From: Cristatella mucedo
Taxonomy: Eukaryota > Bryozoa > Phylactolaemata > Cristatellidae
Direction of reading: 5' to 3'
Assembly (NCBI GenBank): GCA_009760855.2
Contig: WPIO01000001.1
Coordinates: 1,455,501-1,519,500 of the forward strand
DNA: 64,000 nt
This document shows positions 1-11,737 of this stretch, in pieces. Numbering within the stretch: the first letter of the stretch is position 1; every line of letters begins with the position of its first letter. The notes below the pieces were generated by a model that did no database searches, was not told the DNA's origin, and saw only the letters and a program-made list of their open reading frames with translations. Both the position numbers and the translations under genes were made by a program.

Positions 1-158
1 TCACAGACTAGCAAAACCTGTGCAACTCTTCCCTGGGGTTTTGGGGAAATCTCAGCAGACCTGAACTCGATGCGTTTTTGGTCTTCTCAGTCTCAGCATG
101 CTACCAGCACTCTGTGCGGTTGTCATTGCCATCTTGCAGGGAGACACGTGTGATGGCC

Positions 159-237
159 AGATACCTAACCGACTCCTCGTTCCAGCCTAACCGACCTAGA
201 TACCTAACCGACTGTGCCACAGCTCCTCGTTCCAGCC
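159..237. repeat. Imperfect short tandem duplication
   Basis: A 16-base segment (159-174) recurs at 198-213. The 13 bases after the first copy recur at 225-237, so a unit of about 40-50 bases is present twice with small insertions. It lies in otherwise unremarkable sequence and I see no gene associated with it. Confidence 0.6.
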
Positions 238-622
238 AGCGCTTGCTCTGTAGGCACTCGGGCTGCCTATGCCTTCCCCAACTAAGTTGTCTATTTTTGT
301 TTTCAAATGGTTAGGTCGTACATTATTTCGGGCACCCTATATCTTATAGGCACTTTCCTTGAGGCCAGCACTGCTTCGTACCCAAATAGACCGGACAGCC
401 ACTGGAACACGGGCTGGTGGCACTATGAGCTGAGCCTTAGGCCACACCTACGTGTGTGTGTACATGCTTCGTATGCAGGAAGAACTTGGCTTCTAGCTGT
501 TCATTGCTAACCACCATGCAGACCACATGACCCATGACCCAGACCTCATGGCCCGTCTACCGGGTGTTTACTGCCCCACCTGCTTGCCTGCTTCAGCCTT
601 TCCAGTGCTTTCCAAATCTCAG

Positions 623-748
623 CTTGTCGTAGGGAGTCCTCAAGGCTGTGGCACTAATGGCGGTATAAATTTTCGCCCAATGTTGGTCCGAGCCATGCAC
701 GAAATTAGGAAGCAGTACCCCATCGAGGTCGTCAGCAGCCATCGTGGG
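623..748 (+). CDS. Candidate internal exon, unidentified protein
   Basis: This 126-base open segment is preceded by a pyrimidine-rich stretch ending in CAG (acceptor at 621-622) and followed by GTAAGC (donor at 749-754). It is exactly 42 codons, phase 0 at both ends. The translation starts LVVGSPQGCGTNGG and contains FRPMLVRAMHEIRKQYPIEV, which has a normal coding-like composition and is not low complexity. I do not recognise the family. No partner exon was found in the window; the next plausible acceptor downstream is too close to be a real intron. It could be an internal exon of a plus-strand gene extending off the left edge, or a chance open frame. Confidence 0.28.
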
Positions 749-839
749 GTAAGCAACTCATTAATCTCTCCAGATGAGCTCGTAAAAGGCATACAAGCTT
801 TGCTGCAGTACATGTTGCATAACATATAAGTGCATCCTA

Positions 840-1589
840 GAAGCCTCTTGGGACTCACTCTGTTCAAACATTCTTAATTCTACTAGCTGTTAGAGGAAGC
901 TTTGGCATATCAAACTGTGCATACATCTACGAAATCAATTCCAATGACATTTGCAGACGTGTGAAACTGTACTAAAGACACCGGCAACCAAGATGAGCCT
1001 GGCCTCAGCACAAACAAGTCGAACCATGCTTATAGTCAAAATTTGACGCCACTATGATGGAAATTGGTCGAACAGTAGGGTTTATCAGTTACCAAAGATC
1101 AGGTGGGAACACTCCCCTGAAGACAACTGCTCATGTAAAAGCGCCAAAATGATGACGAAAAAGCCCGAGTCACTCGATTCAATGTCAAGCAACTTTAAAG
1201 CACATACCAAGCAGCGAATACGTTAAATTTCATGATAATCGGATTATTACCCTACCTGTCGCATTCGCAAAACGCACGATTGCAATGTTGACAAATGGCT
1301 AAACGAGATAAGCTAGGTTTTCATCAGAATAGGCCTACTTACCAAGGTCTAATATGCACGACAGACGGCTGGAACAATGCATAAGTGTATAAAATTATAC
1401 ATTTCAAGTTTTAAATTGATCGGTTCACTATTATCAAAATTATGGCATCTGCAAGATGCAATCCTCATATCTGTACCTGCAGTGGCATGCAGTGGTCTAG
1501 CGTCTCGGCAGCGGTCGCCAAAGTTAATCATAGCTACAAAAGGGTATACGTGGGAAGTTTAAATAATTTATTTTTATCGAAAACAAATG
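840..1589. other. Unassigned spacer
   Basis: AT-rich sequence with only short shadow frames. I see no repeat family, RNA gene or splice-bounded exon in it. Confidence 0.5.
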
Positions 1590-3200
1590 AATAATAATAA
1601 TATTAATAATATTAATAGTGACCTTGATAAAGCACCCTCAGAGAACTTAATCTCTCTCTGGGCGCTTTACATGTGCTTCAAAGGGAAATGCAATTGAATG
1701 GTGAGTAAAATCATGCTTGACAAACGAAGAAAATGAATAACATGGTTAGGGGTGACATGCACAGGGTCAGCATGCAAATTTGGTTAGTGGCAGCATGCAC
1801 AGTGTCAGCACACATAAGCACATGAAGGACGAATCACTAGGAGCCACTAAATGCTGTCCTAAATAGGTGTGCTTTTTAAGTTCTTTTTAAATGTGGTCAA
1901 GTCAGGGGATGTTCTGACCTTAGTCGGGGGGGGGGGGAGTTCCAGGCTTTGGGAGCATACGAACTAAATGCACGGTCTCAAAAGGATTTGAGGTTTGTAG
2001 GAGGTATTGGAAGACTGTTGAATTCCGAAAAGCAGGTGGTACAATGCTTGGCCTGATGGGGGAGTACATATGAGAGATAGGTTGGAGCCACAGAATGAAG
2101 TGACCTAAAAGTGAGCGACTAAACTTTGAAGTCAATCCGTTGCTTGACTGGTAGCCAGTGCTGGTCGGCGAGAAGTGGAGTAATGTGGCAACTGCGACGC
2201 TCACGACAGACAAGCCTAGCTGCCGAGTTTTGCACCAGCTGCAATCGCCTGGTCGCTCATGCCGGTAGGCCACCAAGCAGTGAGTTACAGAAGTCAAGAC
2301 GGGATGTCACCAATGCATGGAACAACTTAAACGTGGCATCCTTATCTAAACAAGCCCAAATTTTAGCAATGTTATGTAGCTTAAAGTAGGCAGACTTGAT
2401 TGTGGAGGTGATGTGGTCGTCTAACGAGAGGTCATTTTGAAGCATGGCATCTAGATTTTGAGCTGATTCAACAGCAGATATGCTGGCTGAGCCGATTTGA
2501 GCGTTATCATTTACATATTCTGAATCACACTGGGTTTGCCCATAAATAGTAAGTTAGTTTTATCATCGTTTAGTTTTAGAAAATTTGCTGCCATTCATGT
2601 GCGGATGTCATGAATACATGCAGCAAGTGAGTTGAGAGAGTTTGAGGTGCTCGGAGGCTGGGAGGGATCACAGCAAAGGCACAACAGAGTGTCATCCGCA
2701 TAAAAGTGAAAGCCTAGATTTTGCTTGGCAATCACTTCAGCAAGAGGGAGCGTATAAACCATGAAAAGAACCGGACCTAGCACGGAGCCCTGAGGTACGC
2801 CATATTTCAGAGGTACCTCAGATAATCTCTGTCCATTCACGTCAATACTCTGGAGTCTCCCATTGAGATAGGACCTGGACCATTACAGAGCAGTGCCAGT
2901 GATGCCCAGGCGGGATGAGAGAAGGTCTGGAAGAACTTGGTGATCGATAGTATCAAAAGCTGTCGAAAGATCGAGAAAAACAAGCAGAGACACTCTACCT
3001 ATGTCTTCATTCCTAAGTATGTCGTTGTATACCCTAAGCAAAGCTGACTCTGTGGAGGGATTAGCTCTAAGGCCAGACTGGAACTTAGTAGCAAGGTGTG
3101 TGGTTGTGATATATCAGTTTAGCTGGTCCACCGAGACCCGTTCCTGAGTCTTTGAAAGGAATGGTAGAAGTGAGACTGGGCGGTAGTTGCTCAAATTCAA
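1590..3200 (-). mobile_element. LINE A copy, 5'-truncated
   Basis: Minus-strand copy of the main non-LTR retrotransposon family. The 3' end is at the left: a TAA/TTA-type repeat, then the tail hairpin with GGCGCTTT-type arms (about 1620-1670). To the right it holds the C-terminal domain and RT core of ORF2. Recognisable pieces include GVPQGSVLGPVLF and FHFYADDTLLCL around 2690-2790, and the region before the RT palm near 3190, where the copy ends by 5' truncation. The frame is broken by several stops and shifts, so it is dead. A run of 12 G at 1926-1937 sits inside it. The family is CR1/L2-like by the RT motifs. Confidence 0.9.
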
Positions 3201-3610
3201 ATGAACCAGCATCTTCAGAGTGATTCAAAAGAACGGCGTACGATGTACAAAACCTCCTTGACAAACCAATGAGCCTACCGTTCTTTACATATGGCTGACT
3301 CTGGGATTCTGATCATCGGACCCAGGATTGAACCTCCGTAGTTACCACAGGCCCTGCAGGAGTTAATTGCATTATCCCAAACAATCGCACAGCTGCCGTT
3401 AGTCACTTAACTTATAGGGGCGTAATATGACTAGCGTAAACATAAGTATAGCAAGTAAATGAATAATGATTACAGGGGATAGCTGTAAGCTGCAAACTTC
3501 CGAGATCCCCCAGGCTGAGCGTTCACCAGATCAGGTTTACTTTTTTTGAGCGTTATAACAACCAGCCGGATGGTTAACCTCCGGGGAGCATATCCGTATT
3601 AAAAATGTGT
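3201..3610. other. Unassigned spacer between LINE copies
   Basis: No coding frame or recognised repeat was seen here. Confidence 0.45.
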
Positions 3611-3611
3611 A

Positions 3612-5035
3612 ACAAATAATAATAATACATTATATAGCGCTCTCATTGAACGTAATCTCTTACTAGCCACTTTAAGCATGCTATAAAAGAAGCACTGCCA
3701 AATGGTTAGCTGCAGCATAGTCAATGACTACCAGCAGAACATGGTTAGAGGTGACGTGCACATGGTCAGCGTACAAATATGGTTAGTGGCAGCATGCTGT
3801 GTTAGCACGCATATGGGTCATATGACGAATCACAAAGACCCACTAAATGTTGTGATCAATAGATGCGTTTTTAGCTTCTTTTTAAATGTCATCAAGTTGG
3901 AGATGTGGCAAAGCCAGTCGGAAGTCAGATTCAAGGCTTTGGGAGCATACGAACTACAAGCGAAGTCTCCAAAAGATTTGAGGTACGTACGAAGTAAAGC
4001 TAAATGACTCGATTCAGAAAAGCAGGTGGGAGATGTTTAGGCTCGTTGGGGAGTAGATCTGAATGGTAGGCTAGAGCCAAAGAATAATGGGACCGTAAAT
4101 TGATTAATAAAACACGATTAGAAGCTACTCACCGATGCAGGTCGACGAGAAGTGGTGTGATGTGGCGACAAGGCAAGCCTAGTTGCAGAATGTTGCCCCA
4201 ACTGTAAGCACCTGATTGCAGAGGCCGGTAGACCAGCAAGCAGTGAGTTACATGACTCGAGATGGGATGTCACAAATGAATGGATAAATTCAGATGTAGT
4301 ATCCCTGTCTAAGCAAGCCCAAACTTTTAGCAACGTTATGTAGCTGAAAGTAGGGCGACTCGACTGTGGACCTGATATGGTTGTCTAATTAAAGGTCACT
4401 TTGAAACAAGACTTGGATTTTGTGGACATGCTGGAAAAGCCAAATTTGATCATTAGGTTTTCCAATTTCTGGATCCCGCCTGTTTTGCCTATAACTGTCA
4501 ATTTGATTGTATAACTATTCAATTTAAGGAAGTTTGCAACCGTTCATTTGCGAATGTCATCACTAAATGGAGCAAGGGAGTTTGGAGAATTCGACGTGCT
4601 GGAGGCAGGGAGGGATCAAAGCAAAGTTTCAACTGAGTATCATCCGCTTAGAAGTGGAAGCCTATTTTGTGCCTAGCAATTGCATTGGCAAGACAGAAAG
4701 TATAAACTGTGAAAAGAACCGGACCAAGTGCAGAGCCGTAAGGTACCCCATACTTCAGTTGGTCCTTGGATGATCTTTGTCTTTTCACATAAATACTCTG
4801 GATTCACCCACTGAGATAGTACTAAAACAATGGCAGCTCGGTACCAGTGATGTTCAGGCGAGATGAGAGGCGCTCGAAAAAGATTTGGTGATCGATGGTG
4901 TACAAAGCAACCGAAAGATCTAGCAAAACAAGCAAAGAGACTCTACCTAAGTCTCCATTCTTAATACAGTCGTACTACACCTGAAGCAATATTGACTCTG
5001 GATGGCAGAATTAATCTTTAACATAACGTTTCTAA
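3612..5035 (-). mobile_element. Diverged LINE A copy, 5'-truncated
   Basis: Same layout and orientation as the copy on its left. An AATAATAAT tail (3617 on) is followed by a decayed tail hairpin, the 3' untranslated part (3700-3880), then ORF2 C-terminal sequence. The minus-strand frame 4118-4333 reads VWACLDRDTTSEF and CNSLLAGLPASAIR, matching the ORF2 C-terminal domain of better copies but with many substitutions. RT palm sequence continues to about 5030 with stops throughout. The divergence suggests an older insertion or a separate subfamily. Confidence 0.8.
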
Positions 5036-5079
5036 AGGTTTCAAGTGGTGGTCTGGCGTCCGTTTAGGGCTAAGTAGCT

Positions 5080-6880
5080 TTTATTCAGCAGGTCGCTAGC
5101 GATCTCGTCCTGAAGTTCATAACCTAATCAAAGAAGACAACAAGTCCTCTGGACCCTATTCACACTGTCCTGCTCTTACGTTGCATTGATCTGCTGCTGC
5201 CATGCATAACTAACATCATTAATATGTCATTAGCCTCAGGCCATGTCCCAACACTTTTTAAAAAGGTGTAGTCAGGCCACTTCTCCAGAAAGCGATACTA
5301 GAACGAAAAAACTTGAACAACTACCGCCCAGTCTCCCTTCTACCATTCCTATCAAAGACGCTGGAACGGGTCGTGGCAGACCAGCTGAACTCGTATCTGG
5401 AAACTTCAAACCTTAATAGTAAGTCCCAGTCTGGCTATAGAGGTAATCACTCCACAGACTCGGCATTGCTTAGGGTGTACAACGACCTACTTAGGAATGC
5501 AGACATAGGTAGAGTGTCTCTACTTGTTTTACTCGATCTTTCGGTAGCTTTTGATACTATCGATCACCAAGTTCTTCCAGACCTCCTCTCATCCCGCCTG
5601 GGCATCACTGGCACTGCTCTGTAATGGTCCAGGTCCTATCTCAATGGGAGACTTCAGAGTATTGACGTGAATGGACAAAGATCATCCGAGGTGCCTCTGA
5701 ACTATGGCGTACCTCAGGGCTCCGTGCTAGGTCCGGTTCCTTTCACGGTTTATACGCTCCCTCTTGCTGAAGTGATTGCCAAGCAAAATCTAGGCTTTCA
5801 CTTTTATGCGGATGACACTCAGTTGTACCTTTGCTGTGATCCCTCCCAGCCTTCGAGCACCTCCAATTCTCTCAACTCACTTGCTGCATGTATTCATGAC
5901 ATCCGCACATGGATGGCAGCAACTTTTCTTTAACTAAACGATGATAAAACTAACTTATTAGTTATGGGCAAACCCAGTGTTCTTCAGAATATTTAAATGA
6001 TAATGCTCAAATCGGCTCAGCCAGCATATCTGCTGTTGAGTCAGCTCGAAATCTAGATGCCATGTTCCAAAGTGACCTCTCGTTAGACGACCACATCACC
6101 TCCACAATCAAGTCTGCCTAATTTAAGCTACACAACATTGCTAAAATTTGGGCTTGTTTAGATAAGGATACCACGTTTAAGTTGGTCCATGCATTTGTGA
6201 CATCCCGTCTTGACTTCTGTAACTCACTGCTTGGTGGCCTACCGGCACGTGCAATCAGGCGACTACAGATAGTGCAAAACTCGGCAGCTAGGCTTGTCTG
6301 TCGTGAGCATCGCAGTTGCCATATCATACCACTTCTCGCCGACCAGCACTAGCTCCCAGTCAAGCAATGCATCGACTTCAAGGTTTTGTCGCTCACTTGT
6401 AGGTCACTTCATTCTGTGGCTCCAGCCTATCTCTCAGATCTATTCCCCCACCAGGCCAAGCATCGTACCACCTGCTTTTCGGATCCAACAGTTTACCAAT
6501 ACCTCCTACAAACCTCAAATCCTTTGGAGACCGTGCATTTAGCTCGTGTGCTCCTAAAGCCCGGAACTCCCTCCCGACTTGCTCCAGAACATACCCTGAC
6601 CTGACAACATTTAAAAAGAACACCCCTATTTAGGACAGCATTGAGTGGATCCCTGTGATTCGTCCTTGATGTGGTTATGGGTGCTGACACTGTGCATCTG
6701 CCACTAACCACATTTGCATGCTGACCCTGTGCATGTCATCCTTAACCATGTTATTCATGCTTATCAAGCATGATATTACTCACCATTCAATCGCGCTTCC
6801 CTTTGCAACAAATGTGAATAACCTAGAAAGAGATTGAGTTCTCTGAGGGCGCTTTATCAAGTGCATTATTATTAACCGCG
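5080..6880 (+). mobile_element. LINE A copy, 5'-truncated, plus strand
   Basis: Plus-strand LINE A copy from just before the RT fingers to the tail. Frame 5313-5624 reads NNYRPVSLLPFLSKTLERVV and LLVLLDLSVAFDTIDHQVLP, the RT motifs with the first catalytic Asp. It stops where a TGG codon has become TAA. The next frame (5667-5933) carries YGVPQGSVLGPV and FHFYADDTQLYLC with the catalytic YADD box. Thumb and C-terminal sequence follow in broken frames to 6600, then the 3' untranslated region and tail hairpin (6820-6860). It faces the two minus-strand copies on its left, so the pair is arranged head to head. Confidence 0.9.
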
Positions 6881-8370
6881 CCTGCCGAAAAACACTGCTC
6901 CTTTGGTAGTGCATTTCTAAGAAACTCAAAATCTTCAGCTCGGTGATTTACTTCAGGTGAAATATGTCTTACAAAATAATTGTGTGTACCATGTTCCGGT
7001 AGTTTTTAAATTAAAACCTGTGATTATTGATGTGATTGCATTTATAACTAATTTGTCTTTGTGAAGGCAAATTTCAAAACACTTTTAAGCTGGGAGCCAT
7101 TTTTGGGGCATTATTCCAGTTGGAAGTGTTGATGTTTGCGTGAACGTTTTTTAAGGTCTTGTGCTATAGTGCGTGAGTTCTCAATGATTGAGTTCACAGC
7201 AGCCGACGCACCTGAATCTATACAGCTATTCCTAGCCTTATGTAATTAGGACTGAGGTTAATCGAGGCCAGTGCGTACAGTGTCAATAATAACGTTTCGT
7301 GGTTCCTATTTAGCCATCTACAAAGCATTTTGAAATAATTATAAGGATCTGTTTGTAGGTCATGCACATAGCCGCTAAAACTATCCTTCAAGTGTGTCAG
7401 TCACTGCCACCCCCCTTCCAAAAGCATCTGCACTGGGTCACCCCTTCCAAAAGCCTCGGCACTGGATGCCCCGCAGGCAATAAGTCGATGGGAGTTAGAA
7501 CTTGATTATAAATTGCGATTGTATCTAGTACGTGAATAATTTTATCGTTTTTTTGAATAAATACTTTGGAAAGGAAGAAAATTCAGCAGTTACATCCGAC
7601 ATTTGAAATTTGTATTTACACTGTTCCTCCAAAGAAGATAACGTATTCCACTTCGGTAACTGCACTGACTTTCCGGCCATTTTTTGCTTCCGCTATTACA
7701 CGTTTCTTGCTTAAAATGTCATCTGAATTTGGAGAGGCTTACCAATTCACTTATCTTGCATGAGACTGTAACCCACCGTTCTGCTTTCGAACGGTCTTGG
7801 TGACTGCCGATACGATATACCTGTATCTATCAATCAAACTGTCTGTGTGCCCGCCTGTCCTGTCTTTCCTGCTGTTTCGCTTGTCGAGAGCATGAATATT
7901 CTGTAGAGTTTCTATTTTTTTGCCTTTTGATTCCTCGTTATAAATGTCCGCAGACTGCTTCAGGCAGGAAAGGGACTAACAAGCGAGAACGCGAATCAGG
8001 CAAGCCGATGCGGGAGCAGGATCAAGTCGGCATGCAGATAATGAGGAGAAGTTGAGTTAGGCTGGATACAACACAGATGTTCACCCTCAGTGGCTTCCGA
8101 CGACTTCTAGCGTCTCACGCTCACACTCATTTATACTAGTGACGCGGAGCTTTATCTTGCTTTTTGCTCACCAAAAGAAATTGTTTCATTGTATTGATTT
8201 TGGCTACCGAAGTAATGACAGAACTTGAAATGCACCTAAGACGGAGGTTGTAGCTGAAGGCCCGAGGTCGGCCTGCTGTTAAAGTCCGCTTAGTTCAATG
8301 TCTGTTACCAAGGTAGATATTGAATAAGCCTGTTAGACGGCTGGAAACAGGAAACGTCAGGATGATATAT
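6881..8370. other. Unassigned spacer
   Basis: Long AT-rich stretch without a supported gene. The only structure noted is the short duplication at 7412-7470. Confidence 0.45.
7412..7470. repeat. Two-copy 29-30 base tandem duplication
   Basis: The segment starting CCCCTTCCAAAAGC is present twice in tandem, at about 7412-7440 and 7441-7470. There are a few differences in the second half of the unit. Confidence 0.65.
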
Positions 8371-8373
8371 TGA

Positions 8374-8374
8374 T

Positions 8375-8423
<49 letters not shown>
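8374..8423. repeat. (GA)n microsatellite, about 50 bases
   Basis: An uninterrupted GA dinucleotide run immediately 3' (in minus-strand terms) of the candidate exon at 8436-8700. On the minus strand it reads as CT and produces artificial Leu-Ser repeat frames. Confidence 0.95.
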
Positions 8424-8424
<1 letters not shown>

Positions 8425-8435
8425 AAATAGCTCAC

Positions 8436-8700
8436 CTCCAGACGGTTTCTTCTCTTCGTAATCAATATGATGCCGAATAACCTGGGTATCTCTGGTACGA
8501 ACATGACGACTAATAAGTGTGTCACTGCTACACCTGGGTAGCCTAAAACTACAGTTCTTTTCCAAATTCCAACCCAGCTGCTCATTATATTCTGCCTTGT
8601 TATTGCCGAGAAATTGAAGAACGACTGCAACTAATCCATTAACACCCATGTTCTCCATCCTGTTCAGGTTCTTAGAGAATTTGTCGCACTCTTTGATCTT
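8436..8700 (-). CDS. Candidate internal exon, unidentified protein
   Basis: The minus-strand frame is open for 88 codons. It starts after an AG (complement of 8701-8702) and ends at a GTGAGC donor (complement of 8430-8435). The translation begins KIKECDKFSKNLNRMENMGV and later has CSFRLPRCSSDTL and IRHHIDYEEKKPSGG. The composition is coding-like, with several Cys and charged residues. I do not recognise the family. In-frame stops lie just outside both proposed edges, as expected for an internal exon, and the frame would otherwise run into the GA microsatellite. No adjoining exon was found, so it could still be a chance frame. Confidence 0.3.
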
Positions 8701-9461
8701 CTTCAGTTGGGTTCAGAAGAGAATATCAGCCTAGTACTTGGCCTCCAGCTACTTTGGAAAGACCTCCTGGGTGCACTTGAAATCTGCCGACCTACCGTTC
8801 AGTGCTGTGACAAATTGGAGTTAATCAAAATTTACTTCTCCCTAATCATTGGATTTTTGCAAGAGTTCTTGTTCCTCGTCTTCATAAGTCTCATCTCTAA
8901 CATTCACCCTCTCCTCTCACGCCCTCTCTATTCCCCTTACATTGTCCGTCCGGCTTACTTTCTCCACTTATTCTCTCTTTTCTTCTACCCAAAATATATA
9001 TCGCTCTTTTTTCTCGTTTCCTCGCTCTCTCCAGCCTGCCCTACGTGAGTGTCACATAACCATTTATATCCATATGCAAGTCCGAGTGACCAACCGTCAC
9101 TCCGCTTTTTTGTAAAATGAGCAGAGCAGCGTTAGCTGCATGGTAGAAAACTTCAAATGGATGTCTGTATATAGTGTCACACCGAAGGGGGCAGGACGCA
9201 CTTGTCCCCGGGCGCTGGGTCAGGCAGGGGAGAGCGGGGAAATGGGCGCCTACTAGTTTTGCATTTTCGTTAATATCTCTTCTAGCGAAGATATTGCCGG
9301 GCAGTAGGGTGCTCTGTGCTGGAAGGAATCGCAGCGGAAGTTGCAGCGTCTGCCTGCCGTGCCTCGCCGGTTGCGGTCGTCACTCACAGCTGGGTAAATC
9401 TTTAGGGCTAGTGCCTAGCCGATCATGGGGTCGGTGACAAAGGTGAGTAAATCGTTAGGGC

Positions 9462-9700
9462 AATAAAGGATGGTCTCTGGGCACGCCAGAGGAAGCATGC
9501 AGATATTCAGACCACGACGAATCTGCTGGCCGCTATACTACGACTACTACTGCTACTAATATATACATACATACATATTGAATATATTATTTTTTTAAAT
9601 AATATATATATATATATTATATATTTATAATAAAGGATGGTCGGAGTGGGCACCAGAGGAAGCGTGCAGATATTCAGACCACGAGGTAGCTGCTACGCTG
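9462..9700. repeat. Pair of about 65-base direct repeats flanking an AT-rich segment
   Basis: The block starting AATAAAGGATGGTC, followed by GCATGCAGATATTCAGACCACGA-type sequence, occurs at about 9462-9528. It occurs again at about 9632-9695, with small differences. Between them (9540-9630) is a very AT-rich stretch of TACA and TA repeats with a self-complementary core (AATAATATATATATATATTAT). It could be a tandem duplication later invaded or expanded by AT sequence. Confidence 0.7.
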
Positions 9701-9914
9701 GACGCTCCGCAGGCGTGGAACTCTTCGGAAGCTTTCTTTTATTTCGTTCGTCTCGAGCGCCAGTGAAAGCGTCTACTCGCCAAAGTAACACTAACTTAAT
9801 GATTACAGCTTGCTGATGATTTCCAACGTGCCGTGTCCTACCTCACCACTCATTCCGCAGCTTTATGTTCATGCAATTTTAATTTTCTGCCTGTTATCTA
9901 TGATTGGGAAATTA

Positions 9915-9975
9915 GGTATGGGCTAGAAAGAAATTAAGTTCTCAAAGGGTGCTCTAAAATGCATTTTTATTATGT
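9915..9975 (+). mobile_element. LINE A tail fragment
   Basis: The short match covers the end of the LINE A tail: AGAAAGAAATTAAGTTCTC, then AAAGGGTGCT, then AATGCATTTTTATTA. Only the distal half of the hairpin and the terminal repeat start are kept. Confidence 0.65.
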
Positions 9976-10179
9976 CAATATGTTTTTATATCTATGTTGC
10001 TTACCGAACTATTGTTTTGATGTAAATTTTTATATTGTAAATTTTTAACTTAACGTTTTTTGACCTAATGGTTAATTGACTTTAATTTTCAAAGTGTAAT
10101 TGTAAATAGGTATTTTAATACGATCTTTAAATTAAGATTTGCTCACTTCTGGTCTAAAAGTGGTACATATTTTTTCAGA

Positions 10180-11735
10180 AAAACTAAAAACAAAGTAAAG
10201 CAGAAAGTCGGAAAAGAAAGAGAGAAGCTGCAAAGAAAGCAGACATTTCTAGAAAATTAATGGCGAGCTTCTGAAGAAATCCAAGATCAATAATCTTGAA
10301 TGTGGAAATAATTTAGAGAATTAATTGGAAGACGTTGGCTACAAATAAACTATTTCAAAACATTGATAAGAGATGGAAGTAGCGCGTAATGACTGAAACT
10401 TTCTAAAAAAAACACGGTTTAGGCAGATGTGGCCATATATGCTAAGAAAACAAATTCTGATGAAGACTTTGTTGAGCAGGTTCAACATGCCACGAACCTT
10501 TTTTCTTAGGCGGAAATGATAAGATTAGAGAATATTCTTAAAATCAGAAAATAAAGCCGTTCATGCTGAATTAAATTTCTTGATGCTGGCAACTTAAAAT
10601 GTGATCCGCAAACAAAGCTATATATAATGTCACAGGCTCGTCGCAATGAAATCATAACTATTGACTCGTGTCCTTTTCAACAGAAAAACAATCTGTAATC
10701 GGTAATCGGTGAACATTCAATTACATCAACACGATATGGACATCAAATAACAAAGAAGAGGAAGTAAATTTATTTTATTCACCAATGAAAAAATGTGTCT
10801 TCTGTTTGTGCCGCCTATTGTTAAAATCAAGTTGAACTGTCAATCTTTGTTTGAGTTAACTGATGGATTAAAAGCTGTGATTACATGAAAACAGTTTGAG
10901 CCATCGCAAAGATTTTCCTTAGGGAAAGGTAGCTAAACAGAGGATAATAATGGTACTGAAAATGGCGAAGTAGTTGAAATTCAAATGATTCAAAAAACGT
11001 TGTGGGGGTATTTGGAAACAATAGTTGACTTTAATAACTGTCTGGTTTCATAAAACGTGGCATTGGGTTGCCACGAAGACATTTTTAGTTTAGATGAGCA
11101 TAAGAATTTTTGAAATTCTTTCCGCTATTAAAGCTCGTTGCTCGGTGTGATTCACTGTTGGATTGGAATAAAAACTTCAACGCGCACAAGAAAATCCAGG
11201 ATCAGTTTCCAATTTTTTATTTTTCTATCAAATTCAAAATTAATTCACTCATCTCCTTGCAAAAACAGTAAATAGCAAGTTATTAACAGATGATAAAAAG
11301 CAAGTATTACGGTATTTTGGTTGAGTCAACTCCAGACCTAGGACGTCGGAAAGAGCTTATCTAAATCATTAGGTATTTCTTTGTGGATTTGAAAGTAAGA
11401 AAGTTCAGATCAAAGAAACATTATTACGTTTGTTGAGGTAAACGTAAAAGACACAGCAAGCTTTGAAAAGGTATCCTAGAGAGTCTTAAATCCAGCAACA
11501 TCTCCTTAACCAGCTGTCGGTCACAATGCTATGATAATGCTACTGTGATGACTAAACATATATCCTGCTTTCAACAGATGATTTTCGCCAGAATCCTGAA
11601 GCATTGTTTGTCAACTGTTACAACCACAGTCTAAATTTAGTAGGAGTACAGTCTGTGCTATAGGATCCAGTTTTCATAACATTTTTTGGGACAGTCGAAA
11701 ATGTTTGTTCATGATTTTCTTGTTTGCGATTTTAT
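10180..11735 (+). pseudogene. hAT-family (ZMYM1-like) transposase remnant, N-terminal half
   Basis: No long frame survives, but translating across shifts gives a run of motifs in the order of ZMYM1-like hAT transposases. First is a Lys/Glu-rich start near 10190. Then comes a segment reading SQARRNEIITIDSCPF (10626-10675). Later a piece reads FVEVNVKDTASFEKV (about 11430-11470), followed by CYDNATVMTKHISCFQQM (about 11528-11582). Last is NPEALFVNCYNHSLNLVGVQ (about 11592-11651). These correspond to the catalytic-core region before the helical insertion. The C-terminal half is missing. The element is cut off at 11735, where a LINE A tail begins. The family assignment is from motif memory, not a search. 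Confidence 0.7.
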
Positions 11736-11737
11736 TG

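Noticed and set aside
8295-8658. Minus-strand Leu-Ser repeat frames
   Set aside because: Artefact of the GA microsatellite. Only the part before the GTGAGC site was kept, as an exon candidate.
9174-9437. 87-codon Gly/Arg-rich plus frame as a first exon
   Set aside because: GC-rich composition keeps the frame open. No signal peptide, motif or convincing donor supports it.
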